64,000 nt of DNA from Procambarus clarkii (lineage: Eukaryota > Arthropoda > Malacostraca > Decapoda > Cambaridae): assembly GCF_040958095.1 (NCBI RefSeq), contig NC_091156.1, forward strand, positions 17,100,628-17,164,627. Reading direction: 5' to 3'. Made by a program: the position numbers and the translations under genes. Within the stretch, counting starts at the first letter, position 1. Each line of letters starts with the position of its first letter. Below the pieces are notes generated by a model. The model ran no database searches, was not told the DNA's origin, and saw only the letters and a list, made by a program, of their open reading frames with translations. Shown in pieces: positions 19,985 to 30,689 of this stretch.

Positions 19985-20675
19985 CCTCTAGGGTGAAACA
20001 TCGCCGACAATAAAAGCCCTATTCCAAGCCAGAGAAATTGCTGACCTGGAGAGCGTGCAGAGATCCTTTACTGCTAGAATCCACTCAGGAAAACATCCCA
20101 ACTATTGGGACCAACTAAAAGGTCTAAATCTGTATTCCCTTGAGCGCAGGCGGGGGAGACATACATAATCTATACGTGGACAATAGTAGAGGGGCTGGTC
20201 CCAAACCTGCACACAGAAATAACACTACATGAGACCAGGAGGCATGGCAGGATGTGCAGAATACCCCCGTTGAAGAGCAGAGGTGCAACAGGTACTCTGA
20301 GAGAGAACTATCAACATCAGAGGCCCGAGACTGTTCAACACGCTTCCACTGCACATAAGGGACATAACTGGCCGACCCCTCAGTGTTCAAGAGAGAACTA
20401 TCAACATCAGAGGCCCGAGACTGTTCAACACGCTTCCACTGCACATAAGGGACATAACTGGCCGACCCCTCAGTGTTCAAGAGAGAACTATCAACATCAG
20501 AGGCCCGAGACTGTTCAACACGCTTCCACTACACACAAGGGACATAGCTGGCTGACCCCCTCACAGTGTTCAAGAGATAACTGGATAAACACCTCCAAAT
20601 GATACCTGATCAACCAGAAGACCTTGGTTGGGGACCGGGCCGCAGATATTGAGCCCCGAAATCAAGGTAAGGTAT
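19985..20675 (+). mobile_element. LINE-A 3-prime half with 90-bp triplication
   Basis: The plus strand encodes EIADLESVQRSFTARIHSGK, HPNYWDQLKGLNLYSLERRR and GRMCRIPPLKSRGATGTL. Then come three tandem 90-bp units starting at 20301, 20391 and 20481, each INIRGPRLFNTLPLHIRDI plus GRPLS in frame, then a decayed tail (GACCGGGCCGCAGA..GAAATCAAGG). The units are 30 codons long. Confidence 0.85.
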
Positions 20676-20984
20676 GTAGTATGAACGGTGGAGGTGTGTG
20701 TACATGTAGTATGAAGTGAGGGCAAGTGTGTGTAGTAGCAAGGTGCACAATTGGAGGCAGTGATTGGCAGGTGCGTCAGGAGTTGGGAGGTGACGGCCTG
20801 AAAAGGTCGCCAAGTAAGAAGTAAATGTCATGTTGTGAGCGATACCATTATTAGGAGCCGATGACTGGCATGATAACACCTAGAAAGACAACACTGTCAC
20901 ACACACACACGGCACAGGAACGCCAACCTGAAGCATGCCAACAGGATCAACACCTAAGGTTATTCAATCACTTCAATTTCAACA
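20676..20984. other. no recognisable feature
   Basis: Repeated ATGTAGTATGAA words near 20677 and 20707 only. Confidence 0.35.
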
Positions 20985-21104
20985 ATAAGATGATTAACTG
21001 GGAAAAATATAGACCTTGCAACCATTCAATGGGAGACGGTCTTAAGCGACAAAACTCCCACACAGGGAATAGCTCAACTGACAGCTGAAGCTTACAAGGT
21101 CTGC

Positions 21105-21404
21105 TTGAAGCACGTGCCTGTGAGGAGGGGCAGAAAGAGCACCACTCTAGAAAGAGAACGCAGACCACTGTACAGGAGAAGGAAAACAATAACGGAAATG
21201 CTTCGGCAGACACGACTATCACAAGGAAGAAAACTAAACCTAAATAAGGAGATCGAAGAAATAGAACAAACGTTGAAGCGATCATATGAGTCTGAGGAAA
21301 TGGAATTGAAACAGAGACCTTTACAAGAGATAAAGAAAATTCCAAAATATTTGTTTTGCTGTCAAAATACAAAACCTCCACCAGTATTGGACCTTCACTT
21401 ATAA
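21105..21404 (+). pseudogene. LINE-A endonuclease-RT linker ORF
   Basis: A 99-residue basic, helical frame (VKHVPVRRGRKSTTLERERR, LNLNKEIEEIEQTLKRSYES). It matches in character the linker between endonuclease and RT domains in CR1-type LINEs. The following RT begins in another frame (GGSKADVKNYRAIPLTSHII). Confidence 0.6.
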
Positions 21405-21479
21405 CTTAAGGTTCGTACACAGGATAAAGTCAATTGTGAAAGCCCACAAGACCAGCATGAGGCTATGGCTAGCACTTCA

Positions 21480-22345
21480 CAAAGGAGGTAGTAAAGCAGA
21501 TGTAAAAAATTATAGAGCAATACCTCTAACTTCACACATCATAAAAATCTTTGAGTGCTAAGAAGATTACAAATCACATAGCATCACAACATCTCCATAA
21601 CCCCGAACAACACGGGTTCAGAACAGGACGCTCCTGCCTCTCACAGTTGCTGGATCACTGTGACATGGCCTCAGGTGCCATGGAAGACAAGCAAACACAG
21701 ATGTAATACACACAGACTTTACAAAAGGTTTAGACAAAGGTGACCATGGTGTTACTGCACACACAAAATGTGTACAAAAGTAATTACTGACAAAGTAGGG
21801 AGATGGATCTTCAACTTGCTAACGAACAGAACGCAGAGTGTAATAGTCAACACTGTAAAATCACGATCATCTACTGTGAAAAGCTCAGAGACCCCCCAAG
21901 GTACCGTGTACTTGCTTCGGTACTTTTTATCATCCTAATATCAGCCATAGACAAGGGTACAGACTACAGCACTATCATTTGAAGATGATACTAGGATTTT
22001 CAAGCAAGTAGACAATATAGAGGACACGGCAAACCTCCAATCTGATGTAAATCGGGTCTCTCATTGGACACATAATTTGTTTAATGAAAATAAGTTCCAG
22101 CTAAGGAAAATGCGAAAATGTAAAAACGAACCCATATATAAAACACAGTCAAATCACACTATAGAACGAAAATGCCTTGTAAAGGTTCTAGGAGAAATCA
22201 TGTCGGAACAATTACTTTATTGTGTTCTTACCTTTAAAGAAAACAAAGTGGCGGTCACAACTGCAAGAACAATGACAGGTTGGAAAACAATGACCTTCCA
22301 AACAAGGGATGCCATACCAATGATTCTTTTCAAGACACTGGTGGT
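21480..22345 (+). pseudogene. LINE-A reverse transcriptase, frameshifted
   Basis: Motifs in order over several frames: GGSKADVKNYRAIPLTSHII; TGSEQDAPASH for the GFR block; CYCTHKMC; VGRWIFNLLTNRTQSVIV; PQGTVYLLRYF; FEDDTRIFKQVDN, where the usual first Ala of FADD is Glu; then VSHWTHNLFNENKFQLRKM and TIERKCLVKVLGEIMSEQLL. The catalytic Asp pair is kept but the frame is destroyed. Confidence 0.75.
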
Positions 22346-22346
22346 T

Positions 22347-22598
22347 ATCTTGAGGTTATCTTTAGATGATTTCGGGGCTTAGTATCCCCGTGGCCCGGTC
22401 CTCGACCAGGCCTCCACCCCCAAGAAGCTGCCCGTAGCAGCTGTCTAACTCCCAGGAACCTATTTACTGCTAGGTAACAGGGACATCAGGGCGAAAGAAA
22501 CATTTTGCCCATTTGTCTCCACCTCCACCCGGGATCGAACCCGGAATCTCAGGACTACGAATCCAAAGTGCTGCCCACCCAGCTATCAGGCGCTCTCC
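22347..22598 (-). mobile_element. SINE S2 nested in LINE-A
   Basis: S2 head (GCGCCTGATAGCTGGGTGGG, loop TTCGTAG, B box GGTTCGATCCC), body and full terminal tail on the minus strand. It interrupts LINE-A between LFKTLVV and ARVKYRCKLTALI. The 3-prime terminal TTATCTTGAGG / TTATCTTTAGATG is partly duplicated. Confidence 0.88.
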
Positions 22599-23292
22599 AG
22601 GGTGAAATATCGTTGCAAACTAACAGCCCTAATCAGAGCCATATGAATTGCTTTATTATTATTAACATCTTTATTGACAAAATTAATTACAATTTTGCCT
22701 AATCTGAGGATTTTGATAATGCCTTATTAAAGCTGAACTAGAGAGCGTGCAAACGTCCTTTACTTATAGAATCCACTCAATAAAACATCTAAATTATTGA
22801 GACCGATTAATAACTAAATCTGTAGTCTCTAGAGCGCAAAAGTAAGAAGCATAATAATTTACACATGGAAAATAGTAGAGGGGCTGGTCCCAAACCTGCA
22901 CACAGAAATAACACCACATGAGACCAGAAGGCATGGCAGGATGTGCAGAATACCCCCGTTGAAGAGCAGAGGTGCAACAGGTACTCTGAGAGAGAACTAT
23001 CAACATCAGAGGCCCGAGACTGTTCAACACGCTTCCACTACACATAAGGGGCATAACTGGCCGACCCCTCAGTGTTCAAGAGAGAACTATCAACATCAGA
23101 GGTCCGAGACTGTTCAACACGCTTCCACTACACATAAGGGGCATAACTGGCCGACCCCTCAGTGTTCAAGAGAGAACTATCAACATCAGAGGCCCGAGAC
23201 TGTTCAACACGCTTCCACTACACATAAGGGCCATAACTGGCCGACCCCTCACAGTGTTCAAGAGAGAACTGGATAAACACCTCCAAAGAATA

Positions 23293-23590
23293 TACACGCA
23301 CAAATCACAATAGCATGATTCATCAAACAAACAAAATAAACAATGAAGTAAGGGCGGAGCGGTAGAATATCTGGTCGACATAGCCCGGGTGCATGGGGGA
23401 AGGGGGCGGGGGGAATGGTGTAAAACCCCCGGTTTGTGTCTCAGAGGCTGCTGGATCCGTGTGGGGGCAATGGCACTCCTGGTTGCAATTTTTTTTACCA
23501 TGTCGTGGCGCAATCGACTAAGGCGCGTCTGGGATCATCCCGGACGTGGGTTCGAACCCTCACATCACGGCCCTTGTGAATTTGTTTACT
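23293..23590. mobile_element. SINE S4-like insertion with 11-bp target duplication
   Basis: Inserted in LINE-A and flanked by direct repeats TCCAAAGAATA at 23282-23292 and 23591-23601. It contains a tRNA-like segment at 23504-23573: 7-bp acceptor-type pairing GTCGTGG/TCACGGC, a D-arm-like GCGCAATCGACTAAGGCGC and B box GGGTTCGAACC. The segment CACAATAGCATGATTCATC at its left end recurs at 51675-51706. Orientation is ambiguous because the tRNA part lies at the right end. Confidence 0.7.
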
Positions 23591-23705
23591 TCCAAAGAAT
23601 AACTGATCAACCAGGCTGCGAGCAGCCGCGTCCAACAGCCTGGTTAACGTGACCACCAACAGGGAGATCGGGCCTTGTCGGAGATCGGGCCGCGGGGCCA
23701 TTGAT

Positions 23706-24068
23706 CCTCGTAACCAGCAGACTGTAGCGGCGAGGTATGGTCCCCTTCACAGACTGTGACCACGGGCACAATAGCTGTTACACAGTTTCATAATTACTCT
23801 TATATTCATAGCCAAGTAATTATACCAATAACATTGATTCCATGGTAAATGCTCCAGCGCCAGGGTACCGCACATAAACAAGTGTGGCAGCATTATGAGA
23901 GGCAATATACATGGCCCCAACCCGCCACCCTCGGCGTCAACCTTCTCCACGAACAGGAAAAAATGTACCGTTAACGGAGAAAACGGTGCCCGAGCAAGTG
24001 CAACACTGCCGCCACAACAGTTGCCACGGGCACCCGTCCTCGCCTCCACCACCACAACGCTCCCGCTT
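23706..24068. other. no recognisable feature
   Basis: Unique-looking sequence; overlapping short frames on both strands show no family resemblance. Confidence 0.35.
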
Positions 24069-24073
24069 ACAAC

Positions 24074-24084
24074 CTATTATATAT

Positions 24085-24180
<96 letters not shown>
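24074..24180. repeat. (TA)n microsatellite
   Basis: About 100 bp of TA dinucleotide. Confidence 0.95.
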
Positions 24181-24359
24181 CAACACACAACAATGGGTGT
24201 TTGAAGACGTCATCCATGTCGTCCAAGCCTCTAAGGGTAAGGATGTCTTGTGCTGGTAGTACTTATAGTAACGATGAGGACCAAAATTTATATACCGACG
24301 TACAACTAAATTAGAAAGTGTAAATCGGCACTATGGAGTTGGACAACCCGGAATAATAC

Positions 24360-24500
24360 AGGATATCCGAGGCCTAATATAGTTCATGTGTGTGCTATAC
24401 TAGGCCTGCCAATATTTAACTTTGTTCTATAGCTTCGTTTTTTCCCGACTGTATGAAGTGAATAGTACAAAGTGCTACTATCCAGTTGCTTAGATCGACA
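24360..24500 (-). repeat. repeat K, copy 2
   Basis: Reverse complement aligns to 54980-55130, sharing ACTTTGTACTATTCA, ATGAACTATATTAG and TATAGCACACA. Same unassigned family as 1480-2225. Confidence 0.5.
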
Positions 24501-24780
24501 ATCTTTATACCTCGGTGAACACAAAAACTACTATTTAACCACGTGAATGGGTTGACCCATATGAATGAAATTAATTAAATGTTGAAATTATGAAAATGGT
24601 TCATCAATCCAATTTCATTAGTCAAAGTACGTGAGCGTGCAAGTTTATTTTAAACCATAAGGGTTGAAGGGCTCACGTTGATCAATGTATTATTATACGC
24701 CGTTAACAACGCTGGCACTCAAGACTAAAGTCTTTGTAAACGTGGCCAGAATAAAAATGTGACCTGTAGCCGTGTTCACA
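24501..24780. other. no recognisable feature
   Basis: AT-rich unique-looking sequence. Confidence 0.35.
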
Positions 24781-24947
24781 ACAAGCCACGTGTAAAGGAT
24801 ACGTGATCAAGCAGGCTGTGATTCATAGGTGAGGGCGGTGTGAGCAGGTGCGGGTAAGAGCGTGATTGGCCAGACCCCGACCAGGGAGCCCGTCCTCTCT
24901 AGCCTTGCCAGCCTCACTAAACTGGTGTACTATTGGCCCAGCCTAAC

Positions 24948-25245
24948 CTAGGCACAATCAGAGAACACTGCATAAACATCAGAGGGCCGCGGTTGTTCAA
25001 CGTCCTCCCAGCGAGCATCAGAAACATTGCCGGAACAACCGTGGACATCTTCAAGAGGAAACTAGATTGTTTCCTCCAAGGAGTGCAGGACGAACCGGGC
25101 TGTGGTGGGTATGTGGGCCGCACCAAGCAACAGCCTGGTGGACCAAACCCTCACAAGTCAAGCCTGGCCTCGGGCCGGGCTTGGGGAGTAGAACTCCCAG
25201 AACCCCATCAACCAGGTATCAACCAACCAGGTAACCTAACCCAGG
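24948..25245 (+). mobile_element. LINE-B C-terminus and 3-prime UTR
   Basis: GTIREHCINIRGPRLFNVLP, SIRNIAGTTVDIFKRKLDC and EPGCGGYVG, then the UTR with GGGGAGTAGAACTCCC and tandem AACCAGGTATCAACCAACC. A short LINE-A scrap (GATACGTGATCAAGCAGGC) lies just upstream near 24795. Confidence 0.85.
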
Positions 25246-25740
25246 AGCCGCCAATAGAAAAAGTGACAACGTCAATTTTACGAGTCGCTATGATCTTTAG
25301 TTCACCAGATTTTGGCATTAGGGGCTTTATGCAACATGCGATGTAGTGTTGTAGAGAACAGGTTGAAACATGAGACCTGGTCAAGAGAGCGGGCTTCGGG
25401 GACGTTGATCCCCGGATCCAACAAAAGGTAGTAAGCCAAGCAGGGGAGAGTTGACCAGTCTTAGTACAAGGGTTGATTAGTATTTACGAGGAAACATGTG
25501 CCTATATCTGGACCAAGTGCAAGACTCGTGAGAAAGGTGCAGACAATGTCACATAATGACATATTTTGGGTTGAGGCCCTCTTAGCCGGGGTTGCTGTAT
25601 GACGTGGAACACCCGGCTAGTTACGTTAAGCACTCTTGGGTCTGGACAGTACATGAATCTGTGATGGTGTTGGCAGCCTCGTCCTTGGGTAGGAGGGCCA
25701 GGATAAGCGCGCAATACTCACCATCCCAGACAATGGTATA
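25246..25740. other. mostly unassigned; LINE-A-like tail scrap at 25375-25435
   Basis: AGACCTGGTCAAGAGAGCGG and GGGGACGTTGATCCCCGGA resemble the LINE-A terminus at low identity. The rest shows nothing. Confidence 0.35.
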
Positions 25741-25742
25741 TC

Positions 25743-25969
25743 TTATCTTGAGATGATTTCGGGGCTTTAGTGTCCCCGCGGCCCGGTCCTCGACCAGGCC
25801 TCCACCCCCAGGAAGCAGCCCGTGACAGCTGACTAACACCCAGGTACCTATTTACTGCTAGGTAACAGGGGCATAGGGTGAAAGAAACTCTGCCCATTGT
25901 TTCTCGCCGGCGCCCGGGATCGAACCCAGGATCACAAGACCAGTGTGGTGTCCGCTCGGCCGACCGGCT
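25743..25969 (-). mobile_element. SINE S1, full length
   Basis: Complete head (GCCGGTCGGCCGAGCGGACA, B box GGTTCGATCCC), body and tail ending CATCTCAAGATAAG on the minus strand. The immediate flanks ATGGTATAT and ATATACCAT are inverted rather than direct repeats, so no target duplication is evident. Confidence 0.92.
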
Positions 25970-25974
25970 TATAT

Positions 25975-26278
25975 ACCATAAGGCGCTGGACAACTCGAGT
26001 AAACTAAGTGTAAACCCAATTCAAAGGCAAGCTTTCTGTGACTAAGAGCACAGCACCAGTCCCACAGCCTCACACGTCTCGCAAAACTAAAATGTTCACA
26101 TTTTAATGAGCCCCAACAAACAAACTTGTTAATAAGTTAGGTTTCCAGATGAAGCCTATTCCCATAACCTTTATCAACGCAGGTTAATGTATAATCTTCC
26201 TGGATTAGACAGACAATGGCTGAGAAAGGATGCATACATATTTAATAATACGCCATACGCGTAACTATGCGAGCACCG
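25975..26278. other. no recognisable feature
   Basis: Unique-looking sequence; nothing supported. Confidence 0.35.
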
Positions 26279-26280
26279 CT

Positions 26281-26357
26281 CCTGTGCCAGGTAAGCTACG
26301 GGCTCACCATAACCCGTGCTACTTGGAAGGTGTTCGGAGTAGGTTAATTTAATACAA
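26281..26357 (+). repeat. hairpin repeat HP-E, copy 3
   Basis: Begins CCTGTGCCAGGTAAGCTACG, with stem ACGGGCT-CACCAT-AACCCGT (one wobble), then CTACTTGGAAGGTGTTCGGAG. Confidence 0.65.
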
Positions 26358-26604
26358 CAATACAACAGCCTAACTATGAACCTGGGACTAGCGGCAGGAC
26401 AACTAGCCCACCAAGCTCACTAAAGCAAAAGCTACACCAATATATATACAATATTTTATTGATGAATAAAATTGTATATTATCCGTGCCAACAACTGCTA
26501 TATGTCACATTCCGTTGTTTGCTTTGTTACTTCCCGGCAGATCAATACAAATAATATACTCTATACAAGGCACACATTTCTGCACCCCGCTCTCACACCG
26601 CGTG

Positions 26605-26741
<137 letters not shown>

Positions 26742-26744
26742 TAC

Positions 26745-26859
26745 ACAAATGTAGGTATGATAGAGCCCAGTAGGCTCAGGAATCTGTACACCAGTTGATT
26801 GACAGTTGAGAGGCGGGACCAAAGAGCCAAAGCTCAACCCCCGCAAGCACAATTAGGTG

Positions 26860-26862
<3 letters not shown>
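26745..26862 (+). mobile_element. LINE-D 3-prime end
   Basis: GTAGGTATGATAGAGCCCAG, CTGTACACCAGTTGATTGAC, AGTTGAGAGGCGGGACCAAA and the terminal GCAAGCACAATTAGGTGAGT followed directly by (AC)n. The CA tract is the element's 3-prime tail. Confidence 0.85.

Positions 26863-26919
<57 letters not shown>
26863..26919. repeat. (AC)n tail between two converging LINE-D ends
   Basis: Uninterrupted AC dinucleotide, then GCACGCACGC, between a plus-strand and a minus-strand LINE-D terminus. Confidence 0.9.
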
Positions 26920-26922
<3 letters not shown>

Positions 26923-26924
26923 GC

Positions 26925-27000
26925 ACGCATTCACCTAGTTGCGCTTGAGGGGGTTGAGCTCTGGCGCTTTCGGTCCGCCTCTCAACTGTCAATCACCCCC
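26925..27000 (-). mobile_element. LINE-D 3-prime end, inverted
   Basis: The minus strand reads GATTGACAGTTGAGAGGCGG, then AGAGCTCAACCCCC and CAACTAGGTGAATG. It is tail-to-tail with the preceding copy. Confidence 0.75.
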
Positions 27001-27159
27001 CCCCCCTACACACACATTTCGGGCGTGCGTGCCTGTATGTGCGCGCGTGTACACAAGGGACCCAAGCTTACACATCTAAAATGCTAGGAACTGGGTATTA
27101 TGCCTCTTAGCAATAATGAATATTGGCATTATCTTATCGAGTAAGTACAAACTCCACCG

Positions 27160-27404
27160 AGGGAGCCGGTCGGCCGAGCGGACAGCACGCTGGACTTGTG
27201 ATCCTGGGTTTGATCCCAGGCGCCGGCGAGAAACAATCGGCAGAGTTTCTTTCACCCTATGCCCCTGTTACCTAGCAGTAAAATAGGTACCTGGGTGTTA
27301 GTCAGCTGTCACGGGCTGCTTCCTGGGGGTTGAAGCCCTGTTCGAGGACCGGGCCGCGGGGACACTAAAAAGCCCCGAAATCATGAAAATAACCTCAAGA
27401 TAGG
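27160..27404 (+). mobile_element. SINE S1, full length
   Basis: Plus-strand head GAGCCGGTCGGCCGAGCGGA, a slightly altered B box (GGTTTGATCCC), body, and tail with GAGGACCGGGCCGCGG..CTCAAGATAGG. Eight bases of the usual head are missing between the anticodon-like arm and the B box. Confidence 0.92.
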
Positions 27405-27477
27405 ATCGAACCCGGAACCTGAGGGCTACGAATCCGAAGCGCTGTCCACTCACAGCTGTCAGACGCCTAGGTGCACT
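27405..27477 (-). mobile_element. SINE S2 head fragment
   Basis: The minus strand carries GGCGTCTGACAGCTG, the CGTAG loop and B box GGTTCGATCC only; the body is absent. It is fused to the 3-prime end of the preceding S1. Confidence 0.75.
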
Positions 27478-27834
27478 ACAGCACCAAATGGTGAGTTAGG
27501 TAGAGGCTTTGTAGTGAGTATGAGAGTTACACGCTGGCAAGCTCCCGGGCCTTTGTTTTGAGGAGGTGGACCCGCCGCCGCCACCACCACCACCCGCCTC
27601 TCAGCTCTCCTCAACAACCACCATCACCAACACAACAACACAATTTACACTCTTAGTGCTTCACGTATTTATTAAACATCAGTAAACCCTCGTCAAAAGA
27701 CTAACTTGCTACACTTGGCTAATACTTAAGAACAGCTTACCAGTTACTTAAGAGCAACTTAGCAGTTATTTAAGAACAGCTTATCAGTTAATCAGTGACG
27801 AGATTAAAAACATTTATGACAAATTGAAAACGCT
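27478..27834. other. no recognisable feature; GCC/ACC triplet stretch
   Basis: Short (CCACCA)-rich patch near 27565-27630 and repeated AACAGCTTA words near 27730-27790. Confidence 0.35.
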
Positions 27835-27839
27835 AGATA

Positions 27840-27882
27840 AAATAAACAAGTCCACAAGAGCCGTGATGAGGGTTCGAACTTA
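27840..27882 (-). mobile_element. SINE S4 fragment
   Basis: CCACAAGAGCCGTGATGAGG followed by GTTCGAACT matches the right end of the 23293-23590 insertion in reverse. Confidence 0.5.
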
Positions 27883-27884
27883 GA

Positions 27885-28590
27885 TAAAAACCTAGATAAA
27901 AAACATTTCGTGAGATAGCATAAACAAGTGAAGGAAGACGTTACATTGTGTAAAGCAGCTTGTTACAGGCGTGTGTTCCCAGAGCTGCCTTTACACCAGG
28001 GTAAAAATGGCACACAACTTAGTGTGCACTGGAGAAGGAAACACTCAGCCCAAGAGAGTCAATGTCTCCTACGTCATAACTGTAGAGCGAGGTGTGCTGG
28101 ACACACGCACATCTCAATGACAAACTCTGCACATTCCACCCGTGGGGTGAGTGTGACCTGTGTGGGAGCATATAATTACCACGGGAGAAGGTAACTAGAT
28201 GACATAGATGGGAGACAAGACAGTGGGAGCGGCCTGGGAGACGGCAGCGGCGTGTGGCAACCCTTGCCAGTTGCACCACTGCCGCCATTACATCCACGTC
28301 CCCCACACACCACCACCTCTCCCCCCCCCCTACCTCATTTTAAACGCTGCTGGCAAGAGGCTTCGTGTCGCCTGCACCACAACTCCCCCATAATCTCCTT
28401 CATCATAAACCATCATGCTTCCATCACCATCGCCTTGATAACCGTTAACTGAAGCATTAAGAGGGAACATGTTGATAATGCGGCCCAACACAAACTGCCG
28501 GGGACCATATAAGGTGCCTCAACGGTCCCAGCTTTCACTAGATGAAGTTTCTGTAACGCTTGGCTGATGCTTTCACCCCAGAGGTACCTG
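27885..28590. other. no recognisable gene
   Basis: Overlapping frames on both strands near 28019-28306 show no family signature or splice context I can defend. Confidence 0.35.
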
Positions 28591-28591
28591 C

Positions 28592-29405
28592 GGCGGGTGT
28601 TGGCGTGTCTCCTGAGTGCTGCCTGTCCCGCCACTACCACTCCTGTGTCTCCTGAGTGCTGCCACTAGCACTCCTGTGTCTCCTGAGTGCTGCCTGTCCT
28701 GCCACTAGCACTCCTGTGTCTCCTGAGTGCTGCCACTAGCACTCCTGTGTCTCCTGAGTGCTGCCACTAGCACTCCTGTGTCTCCTGAGTGCTGCCACTA
28801 GCACTCCTGTGTCTCCTGAGTGCTGCCACTAGCACTCCTGTGTCTCCTGAGTGCTGCCACTAGCACTCCTGTGTCTCCTGAGTGCTGCCACTAGCACTCC
28901 TGTGTCTCCTGAGTGCTGCCACTAGCACTCCTGTGTCTCCTGAGTGCTGCCACTAGCACTCCTGTGTCTCCTGAGTGCTGCCACTAGCACTCCTGTGTCT
29001 CCTGAGTGCTGCCACTAGCACTCCTGTGTCTCCTGAGTGCTGCCACTAGCACTCCTGTGTCTCCTGAGTGCTGCCACTAGCACTCCTGTGTCTCCTGAGT
29101 GCTGCCACTAGCACTCCTATGTCTCCTGAGTGCTGCCACTAGCACTCCTGTGTCTCCTGAGTGCTGCCACTAGCACTCCTCTGTCTCCTGAGTGCTGCCA
29201 CTAGCACTCCTGTGTCTCCTGAGTGCTGCCACTAGCACTCCTGTGTCTCCTGAGTACTGCCACTAGCACTCCTGTGTCTCCTGAGTGCTGCCTGTCCCGC
29301 CACTAGCACTCCTGTGTCTCCTGAGTGCTGCCACTAGCACTCCTGTGTCTCCTGAGTGCTGCCACTAGCACTCTTGTGTCTCCTGAGTGCTGCCACTAAC
29401 ACTCA
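28592..29405. repeat. 31-bp minisatellite, about 25 units
   Basis: The unit TCCTGTGTCTCCTGAGTGCT plus GCCACTAGCAC is highly homogeneous (single-base variants only). At both ends some units are 40 bp, carrying an extra CTGTCCYGC. The period is not a multiple of three, so it is not a protein repeat. Confidence 0.95.
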
Positions 29406-30688
29406 TGGGCTATACCGCCAACTACCAGAAACATAATACAAATCTCTACTTACACTTACAAACAAAATCGGAGGACGCTCTCCGGTGAACTTGTGTACAG
29501 TGTATGGTACGGCGACCAAAACTGTACTGCATAATGTAAATGAGGCCTCAACACCCAGATACATGAAGAATAACATCACGTATTGCTCTACTGAAGCTTG
29601 GACCAACTTTACTAGTTAGAACCCGGTATTTTACTACTAGACCAACACGTCTGTCAGGCCAGCTGGTCTTAAATACTAAGGTGACACTTGTCCTTATAAA
29701 AAGTGGCCAAAGGTGGCCTTATAAAGGTGCGAACCATGTGTGTACAGAAGTAGACTTCTAACTTCCCTTCCAAGCTTATAGCTTTCCCTTCTCATAGATC
29801 ATAGCCGTGGAACATGACAATCTGTGTACAACTATGTCGCTAATTACTGCTGGGCAATCACGACATAAAAATTTAGTAATGGTAAACAGTCAATTTTCTC
29901 TGGATTGATGGGATGAGAGGGAGGAGGGAGGAAGGAGAAAAACGAAAGGGAGGTGCAAGAGAGAGAGAGAGAGAGGAGTGAGAGAGGAGGCGAGCCTGCA
30001 ACACTGTGGTGACGTTGGTGGTCTTACTGTTATGTACAAGGCCAACATTCTCAAAGTTCCAGACTTGGCCCAACTCTGTGGACAACCAGTAGTTGGCACC
30101 TATGACACTAGACTCTCAAACCTTTAACAGTCTCATGCTGGAACTGCCTTTCTCAAGAACATCACTCCATCAGCGATCATTCACTTCTAGGCTAACATGC
30201 ATCTGGAACTTGTTCGCTGAACAAGTTGATACACGAGAGATCAGGTCAAGTGATCACATGAAGGCTCTGGCACACAGTTGGCTACAGGCTCATCCTCTTC
30301 CTTATATGATTGTTAATGTTATTAATGAATAAAGTTTACTCCTACTGATAAATAATACAGGTTCATGAAATATATGGATCTCTAGGAGTAGGTTTCAACT
30401 TAGCTGAGGAAGGATTACAGCTCTTGCTTGCAGCTTCACAAGGTACGTCAATTGACAGCCCTTATGAACCCGAGTCTAAGTTAAAGAGAGAATATATAGT
30501 TGTGATGTTTACTTGTGTATGTATGCTATAGAGTAGGTCAACTACTTTGTCCAGGATGCTGTATCCTATGTTACGTGAACAAAGTCATCAAATGAAAGAC
30601 AATGTTGCCCAAACGCTTCCGTCCTGCATGAGGTTGCGCGCGCACAAACACGCGGATTGACAGTGTGGCAACAGAGAAATTGTTTACA
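29406..30688. other. no recognisable gene
   Basis: Unique-looking DNA. A purine-rich (GA)n patch lies near 29915-29990. No repeat family or coding frame is supported. Confidence 0.4.
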
Positions 30689-30689
30689 A

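Larger units (their letters stand above)
20985..23705 (+). mobile_element. LINE-A, longest copy, with two nested SINEs
   Basis: Order: endonuclease-RT linker (20990-21404), RT (21480-22080), post-RT region (to 22345), SINE S2 (22347-22598), post-RT continuation (22600-22950), three 90-bp units (starts 22991, 23081 and 23171), SINE S4 (23293-23590), then tail (23591-23705, LINE-A words GCGAGCAGCCGCGTCCAACA). The copy has many stops and shifts. It gives the best picture of LINE-A architecture: no RNase H, and a C-terminal triplication. Confidence 0.85.

Noticed and set aside
23504-23573. Functional tRNA gene
   Set aside because: The T arm and anticodon loop are mispaired, and it lies within an insertion flanked by target duplications.
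25731-25980. Inverted ATGGTATAT/ATATACCAT flanks as a transposon signature of SINE S1
   Set aside because: SINEs give direct, not inverted, duplications; probably chance in AT-rich flanks.
28019-28306. 95-residue minus-strand frame as a host gene
   Set aside because: Overlaps frames on the other strand, with no family signature, codon bias or splice context visible.
28592-29405. CRISPR-like array
   Set aside because: Units are contiguous with no unique spacers, and the genome is eukaryotic.
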